The notes: generated by a model not told the origin, from the letters alone. 64,000 bases of DNA from Gigaspora rosea (GCA_003550325.1 QKWP01000027.1:51921-115920), one strand, 5' to 3'. Shown: positions 33,570 through 45,342, counted from the first letter of the stretch. Made by a program: numbers and translations.

Positions 33570-33984
33570 TAGTGATGGGATTTTTTTTAGATCCCACGCG
33601 GGATTTTTAATATGAAATTACAGTATCCGGCCTGCATTACTTATCATCCAGCCTGCATAAACATAAGTTGGCCAAATCCTAATTAATTATTGATACACAT
33701 ACGTAGGTAGTTTGTTTATCGTTCCATACGTATCAGGTATGATAAAATTAAATTGTTAATATATAATAATTATAAGATTTAATTGCTTTAAGCTTAAATT
33801 GTATAAGAAATTTTCTATATATGTTAAATAAATACATTAAAATTTATAAGAAATGGTTATTATTTTATTAAGAAATTATATTCCCAGTGATGATCTTTAC
33901 ATATATATTTATTATTCGTGAGAAATTATAAAACCCACGGATCACGCGCGGGAATTTAAAAAAACTGCGATTTGCCCATCACTA
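33570..33984. mobile_element. 415-bp hAT MITE with perfect TSD
   Basis: Ends TAGTGATGGGATTTT and AAACTGCGATTTGCCCATCA-CTA give an outer inverted repeat of 10 bp (TAGTGATGGG). The flanking 8-bp duplication GTCATTTG is perfect (33562-33569 and 33985-33992). Subterminal GATCCCACGCGGGA and GATCACGCGCGGGA are GC-rich islands in AT-rich DNA. A degraded relative ends at 35602. Confidence 0.88.
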
Positions 33985-33992
33985 GTCATTTG

Positions 33993-36203
33993 ACAATTAC
34001 AAGTTCTAAAGTCATTAATAATATAAATTATATAAATTATTGAGCAACTGTGTTATTGGTGATTGCGTTAAAAATTTTCATATTTGTGCTGTTTTTTTTT
34101 TTTTAAAAAAAAAAATTTAATTCTAAAGAAAAAAAATGCAAGTCTAAATTGATAATATAAACTATACAAATCTGAAAAACAACGTCTTCAAATCATACTG
34201 GTAATATATAGGGTTAAAAATGGATCAAACACAACGCTTAGATCATGCCTCTTCACGGCACGATCTGCGTCAATCACATGTCGCCATTTGATATCCACGC
34301 GCATAAACCATATCTAATAACTATAAATTTTTTAGAATTTGTAATTCGACTTTAAGACCCAGGGCAGCCAAACTACATTCCCAGAGGAAACTATATCTAC
34401 ATAATAATGCTAGTCTTCTTAAAATTTTGAATTCACAGAATTCAATCAACTTGCCACATATATATTCTGAGTCAACTTTATGGTGCTTGAATGCTATTAT
34501 ATATATTAGACTCATTATTGTATTTCAATATAATGAACACCAAATAAGTTATGAAAATAACAGATTATTCTCCGGAGCACGATCTATGGTGACCAGAATT
34601 TGTGTTATCTTGCCTGCACCTATCTTTAGTTTGATGGATTTGATGATCATTATCTAATTCATCTGTTTCTGTTTTTAGCTAACGGCCCTAAATAAATTTT
34701 TAGCTCCGGCGTTAATATATATCTTGCCTGCATTACATATTTAGGCCAATTCCTAATTAGTAATTGGCATGCATCGATATGCATAGAATTTTATGAATAT
34801 TTATCTGTTTCAATCATACTGTAACTATTATTGAAGAGTTTGTAACGACCGATCTAACTCTAAAAGTTACTGGGAAATGAGTTTCTGATTTACTCAAATA
34901 AAGGTCTCTTCATCACTACACTAACTTACTTTCTTTATTTTCCTTAAGTGAAATCGAAGGGAATCTCTCTGACTTTATTACGTTTGAAAGCTTGTGCTTA
35001 CATTTAATATACTACACGTTGGCGTGCTATCTAACACACACTAACGTGCTATCAGAATGCTGATGTGTTAACAAAAGATAATTTTTAAACAAAACACGAT
35101 TACGTGTTATCTCAAACTTTCGAATTTGGTAACTGTTATTCTAATACACACGTTATATGCAAACACGTTATATACGAACACATTATATTGCGAACACACT
35201 AACCGTTAGCGTGTTATATTATTTAAATAAAAGGGACGATAATATGGGAATCATAGCGTAAAACAGGTTTCCTTTCAAAATTAACTAACATTTAATGTAT
35301 TATAAGAAAAATGGTCTATATACAAATTTGGGTAAAACTAATGGAAAAATTCGAATCTTTAATATCACAAATTTCGAATTTTTGAAATACTTAATATATA
35401 GATATGTGCATTGCTATGTCAAATTTTATTTCTTATTTCTTATTTTTAATACAGTAATAAATAACAGATAAATTTATAAGATTTAACAAGAAATTTGATT
35501 TTCAATAATTATTTTTATGGTTTAAAATTAAGAAACCAACAGATCCCGCGCGTGACGCGCGGGATTTTTGGAGAAACCGCGATTTGCCCATCTCTAGTTA
35601 GTATGATGTTAACTATATGTAAAATATCATTCCCACCATTTTTAATTAGTGCACCAAGGTCGATTTAAACATTACCGGTAGTTTTTGCATATTTTCGCTT
35701 TTTTCTTCTTTTACGCGTGTTTCGGGCTGATCCGGAATAGTCAAAATTTGCACTCTCCGATTGGCTATTTCCTCTCCAGGAGTTTGTATTACCGGTATTT
35801 TGGTCCGTTTTTGTCCGAATTAGCTCGATCAGGAAATCAGGAAATGTTTGTTACGTATACTTCATTAGATCAGATATACTCATTACGTGCGTACGTACAA
35901 AGGTGAACATCTTCACTTGATTACACAAATATGAATGTTGACGCCAGAACTTCACTTGCCAAGAATTCACTTACCTAAAGTACGTGAATGGGTGCGTATC
36001 TGGTATGTACCTACGTGTTACCGAGTAAATATCAGATATAAAATATAAAACTGTAAAAAGTGCTACGTACGCACGTAATAAGTGACGTTTAAAAATATGC
36101 GTGTTACAGAAGTTGTTTGCAATCGTAATTGTGTACACTCATGTGAAAATGTAAGTCATCTCGAAAAGGTACGCACGAGAATTCTAAGTTTAAAGATTAC
36201 ATA
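33993..36203. other. Mixed stretch: degraded MITE and possible solo LTR
   Basis: No gene is convincing; frames at 34427 and 35685 lack recognisable motifs. A degraded copy of the 33570 MITE spans roughly 34700-35602: it shares CCTGCATTACATATTTAGGC near 34726, has a GATCCCGCGCG block at 35542 and ends CCCATCTCTA. It seems split by an insertion that starts TGTAACGACCGATC at 34840. ACACGTTATAT-like motifs recur at 35015-35215. Confidence 0.4.
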
Positions 36204-36206
36204 TTA

Positions 36207-36433
36207 GGCCACACAAATTTAATTTATTGGTTCTCGTAACATGAAACTTTTTAAATAGACCCGGCCGGCCGGGTTTTTTTTTAATTTTATATACAGTAAG
36301 TACTTTATAACAATTTGTAAAATTTTTTTAAAATTTTTTTTAAAACTCACCCGGTTATTAAAACATATAAAAAATTTTTTCAAATTTTGACCCGGCCGGG
36401 TTACGAGAACCAATTAATTAGCTTTGCATGGTC
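36207..36433. mobile_element. 227-bp Harbinger-like MITE (TTA duplication)
   Basis: TIRs of ~34 bp: left GGCCACACAAATTTAATTTA then TTGGTTCTCGTAAC; right, inverted, GACCATGCAAAGCTAATTAA then TTGGTTCTCGTAAC. TTA lies on both sides (36204-36206 and 36434-36436), the PIF/Harbinger duplication. CCCGGCCGG blocks lie inside each end. A diverged copy is at 55262-55465. Confidence 0.75.
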
Positions 36434-36436
36434 TTA

Positions 36437-37880
36437 TATCTTTACCATCAGTTTTTCTCACGAGTCTTCTACTTGATAGAAATAAGATATTAGATTAGTT
36501 ATAATATTATGAATATGGTCAAATTAAAAATTTAAACATATTGGCCGATTTTGTTTTGACCATAAAATCAACTAATCAAAAAATTTTATGTAAAATTTAT
36601 TACAAACCTTTTAAACTAGCTTTGGATTTCGAATTAAGCAAATTTTTTAAAAAATGGCCTTTTTAAATTACTTTTGGTCTATGAATACATAAATCTTGTA
36701 GTTTTCTACCAAACCAATCAAACAATAACGAACCAATGCTAAAATACTAGAATATGTCAACAAAATACTTCTTTCTATAGTTTAACATAGTCGGTTTATT
36801 CTTTTTTTTTCGTTTTATCTTGCTAGTGCTAAAGAAGCCCTTTTATTAACTGTATAAGCGCTTCGTTCGTTACTTTTTCAATCATACTTAAGAGCAAAAA
36901 TTTCTTGTAACTTTTTATCCAAAAAATATCCAAAACCAAAATCATATGATAATTTTATCAGATCGAACTTACTGTAAATTTGCTATATAAATCACATTTA
37001 ATATTGGTTCTATTAATTTAATAGCTTTTATTATAATTAATCTACAAGTCGGTAGTGCCCGTTTTTGAGTCTTTAACCAAACTCTTAATAATCTTGCACT
37101 AATTAGCCATGATAATTGTGCAATATTATTTATTAATACCGTAGTAAAAGACTGAATATTTTACAGTGAGTCTGTGTTGCCAAAGGAAAACTTTCGAGTA
37201 CACATACATACTCGCATTTTATAACATTTATAATAAGCAGTCTAGAAATGGCATTTAATCAATGGAGACTTCATTTTAGTTATAGGTTACTAAAATAATA
37301 CTTTAGTAATACAAATTAATATGTGCAAACATGTGCTTTAATATTACGTACGTACAGTTAACAAAGCTTCTTTGTTACAAAAATGTGTGACGGCTTACGA
37401 CTAATTGATTAATATCGGCCTGGAAAGAGTTAGAAAGAGGATTTGAGGTACTTGTACCAAAATTATGTGACGAATTTTTGCCAAGAGCAAAATCTTAAAA
37501 AAAAATTTGTCCATTACGTCATAAGTAGTACATATTTTCACATGACATATGTACTGTACGTACTGTACGTATGTAACAGTTAAATATGGTAATTTCAATG
37601 ATATTTAGTCCGATTTTTTAATATCTATTTTTTGTATTCAAATTGTCCCCCTAAACTAAATATGGAATTTTGTAAATGCCATATCAAAATTTTTCCTGTT
37701 GGTCTTCAAAACACTAATTGTTAAAGACGTTGCGTGATATGCCGTTAAATCATAATATTTACGAAGAGATCTAGATTATCTCTTAGATATCAGGAGCTTA
37801 ATTGATCCGATCTAAATAAAAAATCTATATAACACAGCAATAATCTCAATTAATGTTGTCTCTGTCTCAAAATTTTCACC
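36437..37880. other. Intergenic stretch upstream of the Zn2Cys6 gene
   Basis: No element boundaries found. TACGTACG-type motifs recur (about 37346 and 37553-37570). A TATATAA-like box at about 37826-37832 lies ~50 bp before the gene at 37881 and may be its promoter. Confidence 0.35.
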
Positions 37881-38435
37881 ATGCTTGAAAGACTCATAAG
37901 ACGCAAACAACGATATACTAACATTGCGTGCACTAATTGCCGCAGTAAACATAAAAAGTGCATCGGCAATCCTTGTAATTTCTGTAAAGATCAAAAATTA
38001 CAATGCGAATTTATTAAAGGAGCTAAACGCGGTCCCAAAAAAAAGATTCATAAACATCAACCGGAAATGATCAGAAAAAACTTAATTGATAACGACAACT
38101 CTTACCTAAATTCGGCTAATAATCAAACTCAGTCAAATTGGACCTATATTGATCAAAACTTGTTTAATAACAACCACCATCATCATCTTCTGCCAAATTT
38201 GGCTAACGTTAATGGTCTCTACAATTTTGCTCAACCAAATTTAGTCAATATCAATAACCATAATACTCATAAAAATATCTGTGGTGATCGTATTTGGCAA
38301 AATTCTCAACAAATGTTTCGTGAACAAATTTTATATGGAGATAATCCTACTTATTATTTTCGCAAGCAAGATAATTTACTCATGCATGACGCTTCTTACA
38401 GTTTTGAATCACCAACCACTTACAAAGATTTTTAA
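37881..38435 (+). CDS. Zn2Cys6 fungal-type DNA-binding protein (184 aa)
   Basis: A single-exon frame from ATG to TAA. Residues 17-42 form a zinc cluster: Cys17, Cys20, Cys27, Cys32, Cys35, Cys42 (C-x2-C-x6-C-x4-C-x2-C-x6-C). The third spacing is one shorter than usual but all six ligands are present. A basic RGPKKK follows at 50-55, which may be a nuclear signal or extend DNA contact. The remainder is Asn/Gln/His-rich with a run of five His (about residues 97-102) and no recognised domain; the fungal-specific transcription factor middle region is absent. I infer a nuclear sequence-specific DNA-binding protein. It lies in a low-repeat segment and has no broken codons, so it is the best host-gene candidate here. 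Confidence 0.8.
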   Translation: MLERLIRRKQRYTNIACTNCRSKHKKCIGNPCNFCKDQKLQCEFIKGAKRGPKKKIHKHQPEMIRKNLIDNDNSYLNSANNQTQSNWTYIDQNLFNNNHHHHLLPNLANVNGLYNFAQPNLVNINNHNTHKNICGDRIWQNSQQMFREQILYGDNPTYYFRKQDNLLMHDASYSFESPTTYKDF

Positions 38436-40640
38436 GCTTAGTCAATTGGCGACTGCCATTGACAAATGTGGAAGACAAGCAACTTGCATATGTGCTTAGT
38501 CTTTCATAAGCTTTTAGTATTTATTCTTTTATTTTATTACTTATTTTATTATTACTTTAAAGAAATATTACATTAAAGAAGCATATCAATATAGGGATAG
38601 TGTTATAATTGTTATAATTGCTTAAGATTTTTAACATCTCACATAATGACGATGATCAAATGATGTAATGATGTGCAATCATATAAATAAGAAATGTAAA
38701 GCGCAAGAGAAATAAAAGTCTTTTAGTAATAAAGAAATTATATCATATTCATAACATTATTGTGAATAATAAGTGGATGATCAATAAGCTTTGTCTCTGA
38801 TTAGATTTGCGGTATTAAAAGATAATATCATTTAACTCTGCGGCACAACTTTATACTATAATAAAACTCAGTTAATTATATTAACAAACTCTTCAATGTT
38901 GAATATCTTGCTTGATATTTTTATAATTATATATTTATATTCATAAATTTACTTTAAGAATAAAGTCTATTGAATCGATTGCTTCACTTTAATAAAATTA
39001 TATTTGTTACAATAATTTAGTTCTCTAATGATTAGTTAGATCAAAGTAGCATATTGATAGGCATACGGGTAAGATCAAATTATAAATTAACCTATATTTG
39101 TTTTATCGAGTTCTATATTTTACTAAGTATTTTCATTATTTATTTCACATATGAGAGTACAGTAAAAATGTCAAGATAAAAAATTCTTTTGATTTAATTT
39201 TTCAGAAAAACTTATTTTATCAAGTTTGGATCCAATCTTGATGTTGGTATGATTAAAAAAATAATTAATAATTTTTTTAAATAGCTTAAATAAACCTGTT
39301 TTAAAGTGATACATGTCTAAAAATAGTTAGTCTTTTCATATAATTTATATAGTAAAACATAGTAAAAACATAGTAAAAATTTAGTGAATTTAAATTATCT
39401 ATAACTTTTTATATACTAAACCAATTTTAATGATTTTACTATCATTAGTACCAGAAAAATTAGCTTTACAACTTTATTAAAATTTAACAAAACTTTATTA
39501 AATAGATTTTTTGTTATTTATAATTTAGTGTTTCTTGGTTGCATTTTTAGTAGCATTTTTTTTTAAATATATTAATATAACTTTTGATAAGTAAGTTGAT
39601 TTTTAAATATACCAAAATATAACATAAATGTTGAATTATATGTTGGATAATTTTAATTTAAATTTATTAATACCAATTTTTTAAAATTTAACTTTTAATA
39701 CTGTACTAAATTTAGTACAGCAAACAGATACCCATTAATGAATATTTTTTATTTATTTATTTATAATCTTTATTTAACTAATATAATTAATATATTATTT
39801 ACTAATCAAATAGCCAGCTTGTTGATCAAAATAGTCTTGTAATCATGCATCATATATGTGAACAGACATTCGTTTCAAAGTTATGTTCTTGATTTTTTTT
39901 TTAGTATTATCACTATAATGTATCAAAATCATAGCTTTTGATGTATCAAAATCATAAATTTTTGTTGAACTTTGCTTGTCCATTAGGAGTTCTTTCTACA
40001 CTTTAGACAAAAATGTTTTCATTAAGAGAATGATTTTAATAATTAAATTATTCAAATTGGTATAGTTAATCAAATTTTATTAATATTAAAAATTAATTTT
40101 TAATTGTTATTAATAATTTTGAATTTAGACCAATTTTGATAATTTAACTACCAAATAATCCTTTCAATAAGAGAATTCTAACAATGTAAAATTATAAAAA
40201 TTTAATTACAAAATTTTATCACCCTATAAGATCTGTGAAATATAAAACTAAAACAATCTAAATAGCCTATTCTTTTTATTAATTAGGATTAGAGTAAGGT
40301 AAAAATATTGTATAAGCAAAAAAAGTTTATAGTAAAATTTTGCAAGAAAATTTTTTTGTTAACAAAGAGTAGTTTTATAAGCAAAATTATAAAATACAAG
40401 CAATTTTAAAATATTGCTAGTTTTTTGATTTTACATTATATCTAATTTTACAATCTGATTGGTTTATTAGATAGATGTATTAAATATACATGTACTAAAT
40501 TATATAAATTATATTTTATAATTTTTTTAGTTTCAAAGTGCCTGTTTTAGAAACCAGGATTTATTAGTTAATTTTGTAAGTTTTATATAAATAAAAATAC
40601 AACTAGCTCATATGCAATTTTTGGTTGCCTCTTTAAGTAT
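38436..40640. other. AT-rich stretch, decayed repeats only
   Basis: No gene seen. Weak copies of the ACTACCAAAATG ... GAGA ... ATTCTAA module occur near 39420 and 40130. A small direct/inverted TGATGTATCAAAATCATA pair lies at about 39915-39960. Confidence 0.4.
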
Positions 40641-40641
40641 A

Positions 40642-40879
40642 CATGTTGGCAAAATCCCAAATTACTATAGTTTGGGATTTGTCTGTGTCCAAATCCCAAA
40701 TACATCCCAAATTAATTTTCAAAAACTTTATTAATAATCTTTTGTTTAAACAAATAGTAGATATTCTTATTGTTGTAGATAATATATTTGCAAAATTTTA
40801 AGACTATTTTTTTGATTTAATCTTTTACAAATAGCAATTGTTTTTTTTGAATTTGGGATTTGTCTGTGTTTTGCCAGCA
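40642..40879. mobile_element. hAT-like MITE, TTGGCAAAA ends
   Basis: Left CATGTTGGCAAAATCCCAAA and right (inverted) CTTGCTGGCAAAACACAGAC frame a ~238-bp interval. TTTGGGATTTGTCTGTGT occurs at both ends of the interior. A target duplication is at best 6 of 8 (AGTATACA / AGTATATC). It resembles the element at 45343-45501. Confidence 0.5.
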
Positions 40880-41548
40880 AGTATATCTTTAAGTAGTCTG
40901 TTTAAAGGTTCTATACTAGAAGCCAGATCTGCAATCTGCTAAAAGTTGCCTATTTAACCCTTCTAATCTTTTGTGGCACTAACAAATTTTATTAATATTA
41001 TTAGATTATTAGCAATATATAGAAGAAAGTTAATAGAAGTGAAACAAATTTATCTAAAAATTTGTCCTATTGCTATTGATTTTACCCTTATATACAGTTA
41101 GTTCTGGTCTTCCAAATCTAATCTCTATACTCTTAGGACTCTATACTTATTCTAAAGGTAAGGTTTAACTTATACTTAATAAGAAACTTTGTAAAGTAGT
41201 ACCTGTCTTGTATAGATATTTATTTATACTTCTATAACTTGTACTATAGTATTAGCCAATACTTGTGTTAGAAATACTCTTAAACTGCTACCATTATCTA
41301 CTTTTGCTCTTGTAAGATTGGTTCCAGTTCTAGCACTTATCTCTATTTTCTTACTAGTTCTTATACTAATTTCTTTTAAAACTTTGAACTAGTTAGGGGA
41401 GCGCCATTTATCAGGTGATTAGGGTCTACTAAGTAACTACCCCCCTACCCCCCACCTGATAATAAATACTGCAATTTGATTGGCTAAAATTTTTTAAAAT
41501 TTTAAAAAAATTTAAAATAAATATTAAATAACATTTGAACCAATGATC

Positions 41549-42000
41549 CGTTTTGGGTGATTTTACTACCAAAATGTTCGTCTCAATGAGACGATTCTAA
41601 CGAGCCTAAAATCGTCAAAATCCAATCACTGGATCCCAAGAACGTTATAAATTTGTATTGCTTTAATTATATTAGTTTTGTATATATTAAAAATTATTTT
41701 TAAAGTTCTTATAAACTTTAACATTGAATAACTTGTGAACCAGTAATCCGTTTTAGATGATTTTACTACCAAAATGCTCGTCTCAGTGAGACGATTCTAA
41801 TGAACCTAAAATCGTTAAATTTTGATTACGGAATCCCAAGATCGTTATAGATTTGTGTTATTTTTAATTAATTTAATATATTTTATATTAATATAATAAC
41901 ACAAATCTATAACGATCTTGGGATCCCGTGATCAGAATTTAACAATTTTAGATTCATTAGAATCGTCTCACTGAGACGAGCATTTTGGTAGTAAAATCAT
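41549..42000. repeat. Direct and inverted GTCTC-module repeats
   Basis: Two direct copies (about 41549 and 41748, offset 199 bp) and one inverted copy (41884-42000) of ~117 bp carry ACTACCAAAATG, CGTCTCAGTGAGACG and CAATCACTGGATCCCAAGA. The inverted copy runs into the gap, so the palindrome is incomplete. Confidence 0.75.
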
Positions 42001-42661
42001 NNNNNNNNNNNNNNNNNNNNNNNNNNNNNNNNNNNNNNNNNNNNNNNNNNNNNNNNNNNNNNNNNNNNNNNNNNNNNNNNNNNNNNNNNNNNNNNNNNNN
42101 NNNNNNNNNNNNNNNNNNNNNNNNNNNNNNNNNNNNNNNNNNNNNNNNNNNNNNNNNNNNNNNNNNNNNNNNNNNNNNNNNNNNNNNNNNNNNNNNNNNN
42201 NNNNNNNNNNNNNNNNNNNNNNNNNNNNNNNNNNNNNNNNNNNNNNNNNNNNNNNNNNNNNNNNNNNNNNNNNNNNNNNNNNNNNNNNNNNNNNNNNNNN
42301 NNNNNNNNNNNNNNNNNNNNNNNNNNNNNNNNNNNNNNNNNNNNNNNNNNNNNNNNNNNNNNNNNNNNNNNNNNNNNNNNNNNNNNNNNNNNNNNNNNNN
42401 NNNNNNNNNNNNNNNNNNNNNNNNNNNNNNNNNNNNNNNNNNNNNNNNNNNNNNNNNNNNNNNNNNNNNNNNNNNNNNNNNNNNNNNNNNNNNNNNNNNN
42501 NNNNNNNNNNNNNNNNNNNNNNNNNNNNNNNNNNNNNNNNNNNNNNNNNNNNNNNNNNNNNNNNNNNNNNNNNNNNNNNNNNNNNNNNNNNNNNNNNNNN
42601 NNNNNNNNNNNNNNNNNNNNNNNNNNNNNNNNNNNNNNNNNNNNNNNNNNNNNNNNNNNNN
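42001..42661. other. Assembly gap (661 N)
   Basis: Unresolved bases inside the Harbinger-like element, between two repeat arrays that would confuse assembly. Open frames of X across it are meaningless. Confidence 0.99.
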
Positions 42662-43022
42662 GTTTTTCGACGATATCTCGCCATCCATTGGGCCGATTTG
42701 GATGATCTAACCACCGTTAGATGCGTCTCTACGAGCTCTACAACTTTTAATTAGTGGGCATGTATCGTTAACTTAGTAAGAAAAAACTTTTAGATGGAAG
42801 CACGCCACATTTCACCTATAGTGATTTTAATATGTAATTTCCGTCACGGATTTTTATATAGTCGGTCAATCGTATTTCGGCGATAACTCGCCATCCACTG
42901 GACCGATTTGGATGATCTAACCACCGTTAGATGCGTCTTGACGAGCTCTACAACTTTCAATTAGTGGGTATGTATAGTTAACTTAGTAAGAAAAAAACTT
43001 TTATATGGAAGCACGCCACATT
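42662..43022. repeat. 210-bp tandem repeat after the gap
   Basis: CGCCATCCATTGGGCCGATT (about 42679) recurs 210 bp later as CGCCATCCACTGGACCGATT. Each is followed by TGGATGATCTAACCACCGTT and AGATGCGTCTxxACGAGCTC. The array probably continues into the gap. Confidence 0.8.
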
Positions 43023-44401
43023 TCGCCATTCTCAATTAAAAAATTTTAAAAAATTTTAGCCAATCAAAAGTTATCTACTATTAGGACCTGATAATTTTCT
43101 GACCCCCCCCACCCACCTAAAAAATCAGGTGATAAATGGCGCTCCCCTTAGTTTACACAAATTGATTACTTTGGCATTAGATAACTTATAGTTTTTTTAG
43201 TACCGGTATCTATTTTTGTAATATAGACTTTTTTTGATATAATTCTAGTAGCTAGATTGGTAACCTCTTTTTCTTGGGATCTTGTTGTCTTGTTTTTTGG
43301 TTTTTGGTTTTTGAACTTTAGTTTTACAGTAGTACTATTAATAGTCTTTACTATTATTTTATTTGAATCTTGTTAAATAGATTTCTATTTTGTTAGTTTT
43401 TTTAAATTTGTTTGTATAATTTATACAACTATACCCAAAAGCCCTATTTTAGATAGTGGAACCAAAATTACAAATAATATATCTAACTAATCAAAGAGAA
43501 ACAATTACCAAAACATAGACCTATTTTTTAAATTATTACTAGTAGGATTTGAACTCTAGATTTGCTATTTAAAAATAACAAATTAACAACTTCTTTAAGT
43601 TGACATATTCTATTTTATAATTTTTTAATAAATTATAAAATACTATGAACTAGTACAAAATATAGATATATAACAACTAAAAATTTAAATTTGTCTATAT
43701 ATAAAAGATTCTATACAGGTATTTATCAATATTTTAGTAACTTGCACGATAGTATTAACTAATATTTGTAGTTAGAAGTACTTTTAAACTACTACTATTA
43801 TCTATTTCTGCTCTTGCAAAGTTTGTTTTAATTCTAACATTTATTCTATTTTGTTTCTAATACTTATACCAATCTTTTTCAAACTTCTAAACTAGTTAGC
43901 CCAGCTGCATTGGTCTAGTTTAGTATTAGATACTATTATATTTTTTTCTTTTTGATACCTATTTCTATAGGTTCTTTTTCTCTAATATGATCCTAGTAGC
44001 CAGGTTGTTAAATCACTCTTTTCTTGGATCTTGTTATTTGGTTTTTTTGGTTTCTAGTTTTTAAAGTTCTAGTTTGGTAGCATGTCAAAAATCCTTGCTA
44101 CTTCATTATTAAAACTTTCCAAACAGGTTTCTATTTTTTTAGTTCTTTGAATATTTCTATATAAAATTATACAATTACATCCAAAAGCTTTTATTCTAAA
44201 TATAGAATCAAGATTACAAATAATATACTTAGCTGATTAACAAAAAATAGTTACTAGCCTATTTTTCTAAACCATTATTAGTGGGATTTAAATCTAGATC
44301 TAACACTTGGGGGTAACAACTTAACAACTTCTCTAAGTTGCTATAAATAAACTTTTTAATAAAATAATATTTATAATTTATATAATACAGTAATATATAT
44401 A

Positions 44402-44754
44402 CCGTATTTACTTGAAATAATGCACATGGGCGTTATTTCGAAAATTGCATTTTCTTAAAATAGCATATTGGTTTCAAAATAATGCCTATGTGCGTCCCAA
44501 TATAACGCACACTCCAAATGCCGAATTAATAATTTGCTGAAATAATGGATTCAAATAACAAGCAGAAATAAGAATTTTTAGTCAAAATCTGACTTAGATC
44601 GGAAAGGCTATATATAAAATTAAGAAATACAGGTCTTTATGCATCACATATATATAATGCACTATTTTTTAGAAATTAGACCTTTATCCTGAAATAATGC
44701 CCATGCGCATACTCAAAATAACGTGCAGGTGCACGTTATTTCGAGTAAATACAG
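44402..44754. mobile_element. 353-bp MITE with TA duplication
   Basis: TIRs CCGTATTTACTTGAAATAAT (left) and CTGTATTTACTCGAAATAAC (inverted right) are flanked by TA (44400-44401 and 44755-44756). AATAATGC / ATAACGC motifs repeat at both ends. A Tc1/mariner-pogo type MITE is likely. Confidence 0.7.
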
Positions 44755-45342
44755 TATGTATTATATATTTTAATATTAGAATATGATATCAGTTGTTATT
44801 ATTTTGATTATACTATATATTGATTATTAACTATTTTAGCTATATTTGATTACAATTATAATTAATAAAACCTAGCAGAAGTGATTAATATTAATATATA
44901 TTTTCTGGTTAGTAATCAATACTTGTAAATAGAATACTTTTGAACTGCTATTATTACCTACTTTTGCCTTGCAAAGTTCATTCTAATTATAATATCCATC
45001 ATTACATTTTTTTGATTTTATACTAATTTCTTTTAAACTAAAACCAGTTAGTCTAAATAGATTAAGTTATCTTGACATTAGGTGCTATTATAGTTTTTTT
45101 CTCTTGGCTTCTAATTCTATAGTGTAGGCCTTTTCTAGTGCAACACCCAGTAGCCAGATTGGTGACTCTCATTTTTAGAGTCTCATTTTTTTTAGTTTTT
45201 TTTAGTCTCTAAAAGAAGTTGTACTTATATAATAGGAATTTTTTATAAATTTAATAATGATTTATTTTTAAGTACAGAAAGTGATAAAAAGAGGTCTTTA
45301 GAAATTATAATTATAAAGAAAGTAATTATATAAAGGTATAAC

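Larger units (their letters stand above)
41396..43147. mobile_element. Harbinger-like non-autonomous element containing the gap
   Basis: Ends GGGGAGCGCCATTTATCA and its exact inverse, extended by diverged sequence and C-rich tracts. TTA flanks both sides (41393-41395 and 43148-43150), as in PIF/Harbinger. The paralogous repeat copy B (about 43895) shows the uninterrupted site ACTAGTTAGCCC, so this is a real insertion. Inside lie a 199-bp tandem pair, a palindrome, the gap, and a 210-bp tandem pair. No transposase is visible in the known part. Confidence 0.85.
40900..45250 (-). repeat. Three-copy dispersed repeat with SINE-like heads
   Basis: Three diverged copies: A about 40900-41395 plus 43148-43610 (split by the Harbinger-like insertion), B about 43720-44340, C about 44900-45210. 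Shared landmarks are TAGTATTAxCCAATACTTGT, CTACTTTTGCTCTTG, TACTAATTTCTTTTAAA and AGTAGCCAGxTTGGT. On the minus strand copies A and B begin with a possible tRNA-like head. Copy A has GTTCAAATC, a perfect pol III B-box match; copy B has a decayed B-box with TAGCAACTTAG, an imperfect A-box, ~38 bases upstream. No ORF. A long SINE is possible but unproven. Confidence 0.5.

Noticed and set aside
36219..36413. 64-codon minus-strand frame
   Set aside because: Lies wholly inside the 227-bp MITE and spans its inverted repeats.
41957..42714. Three long open frames across the N gap
   Set aside because: They are open only because N cannot be translated; the few real residues at each edge belong to repeats.
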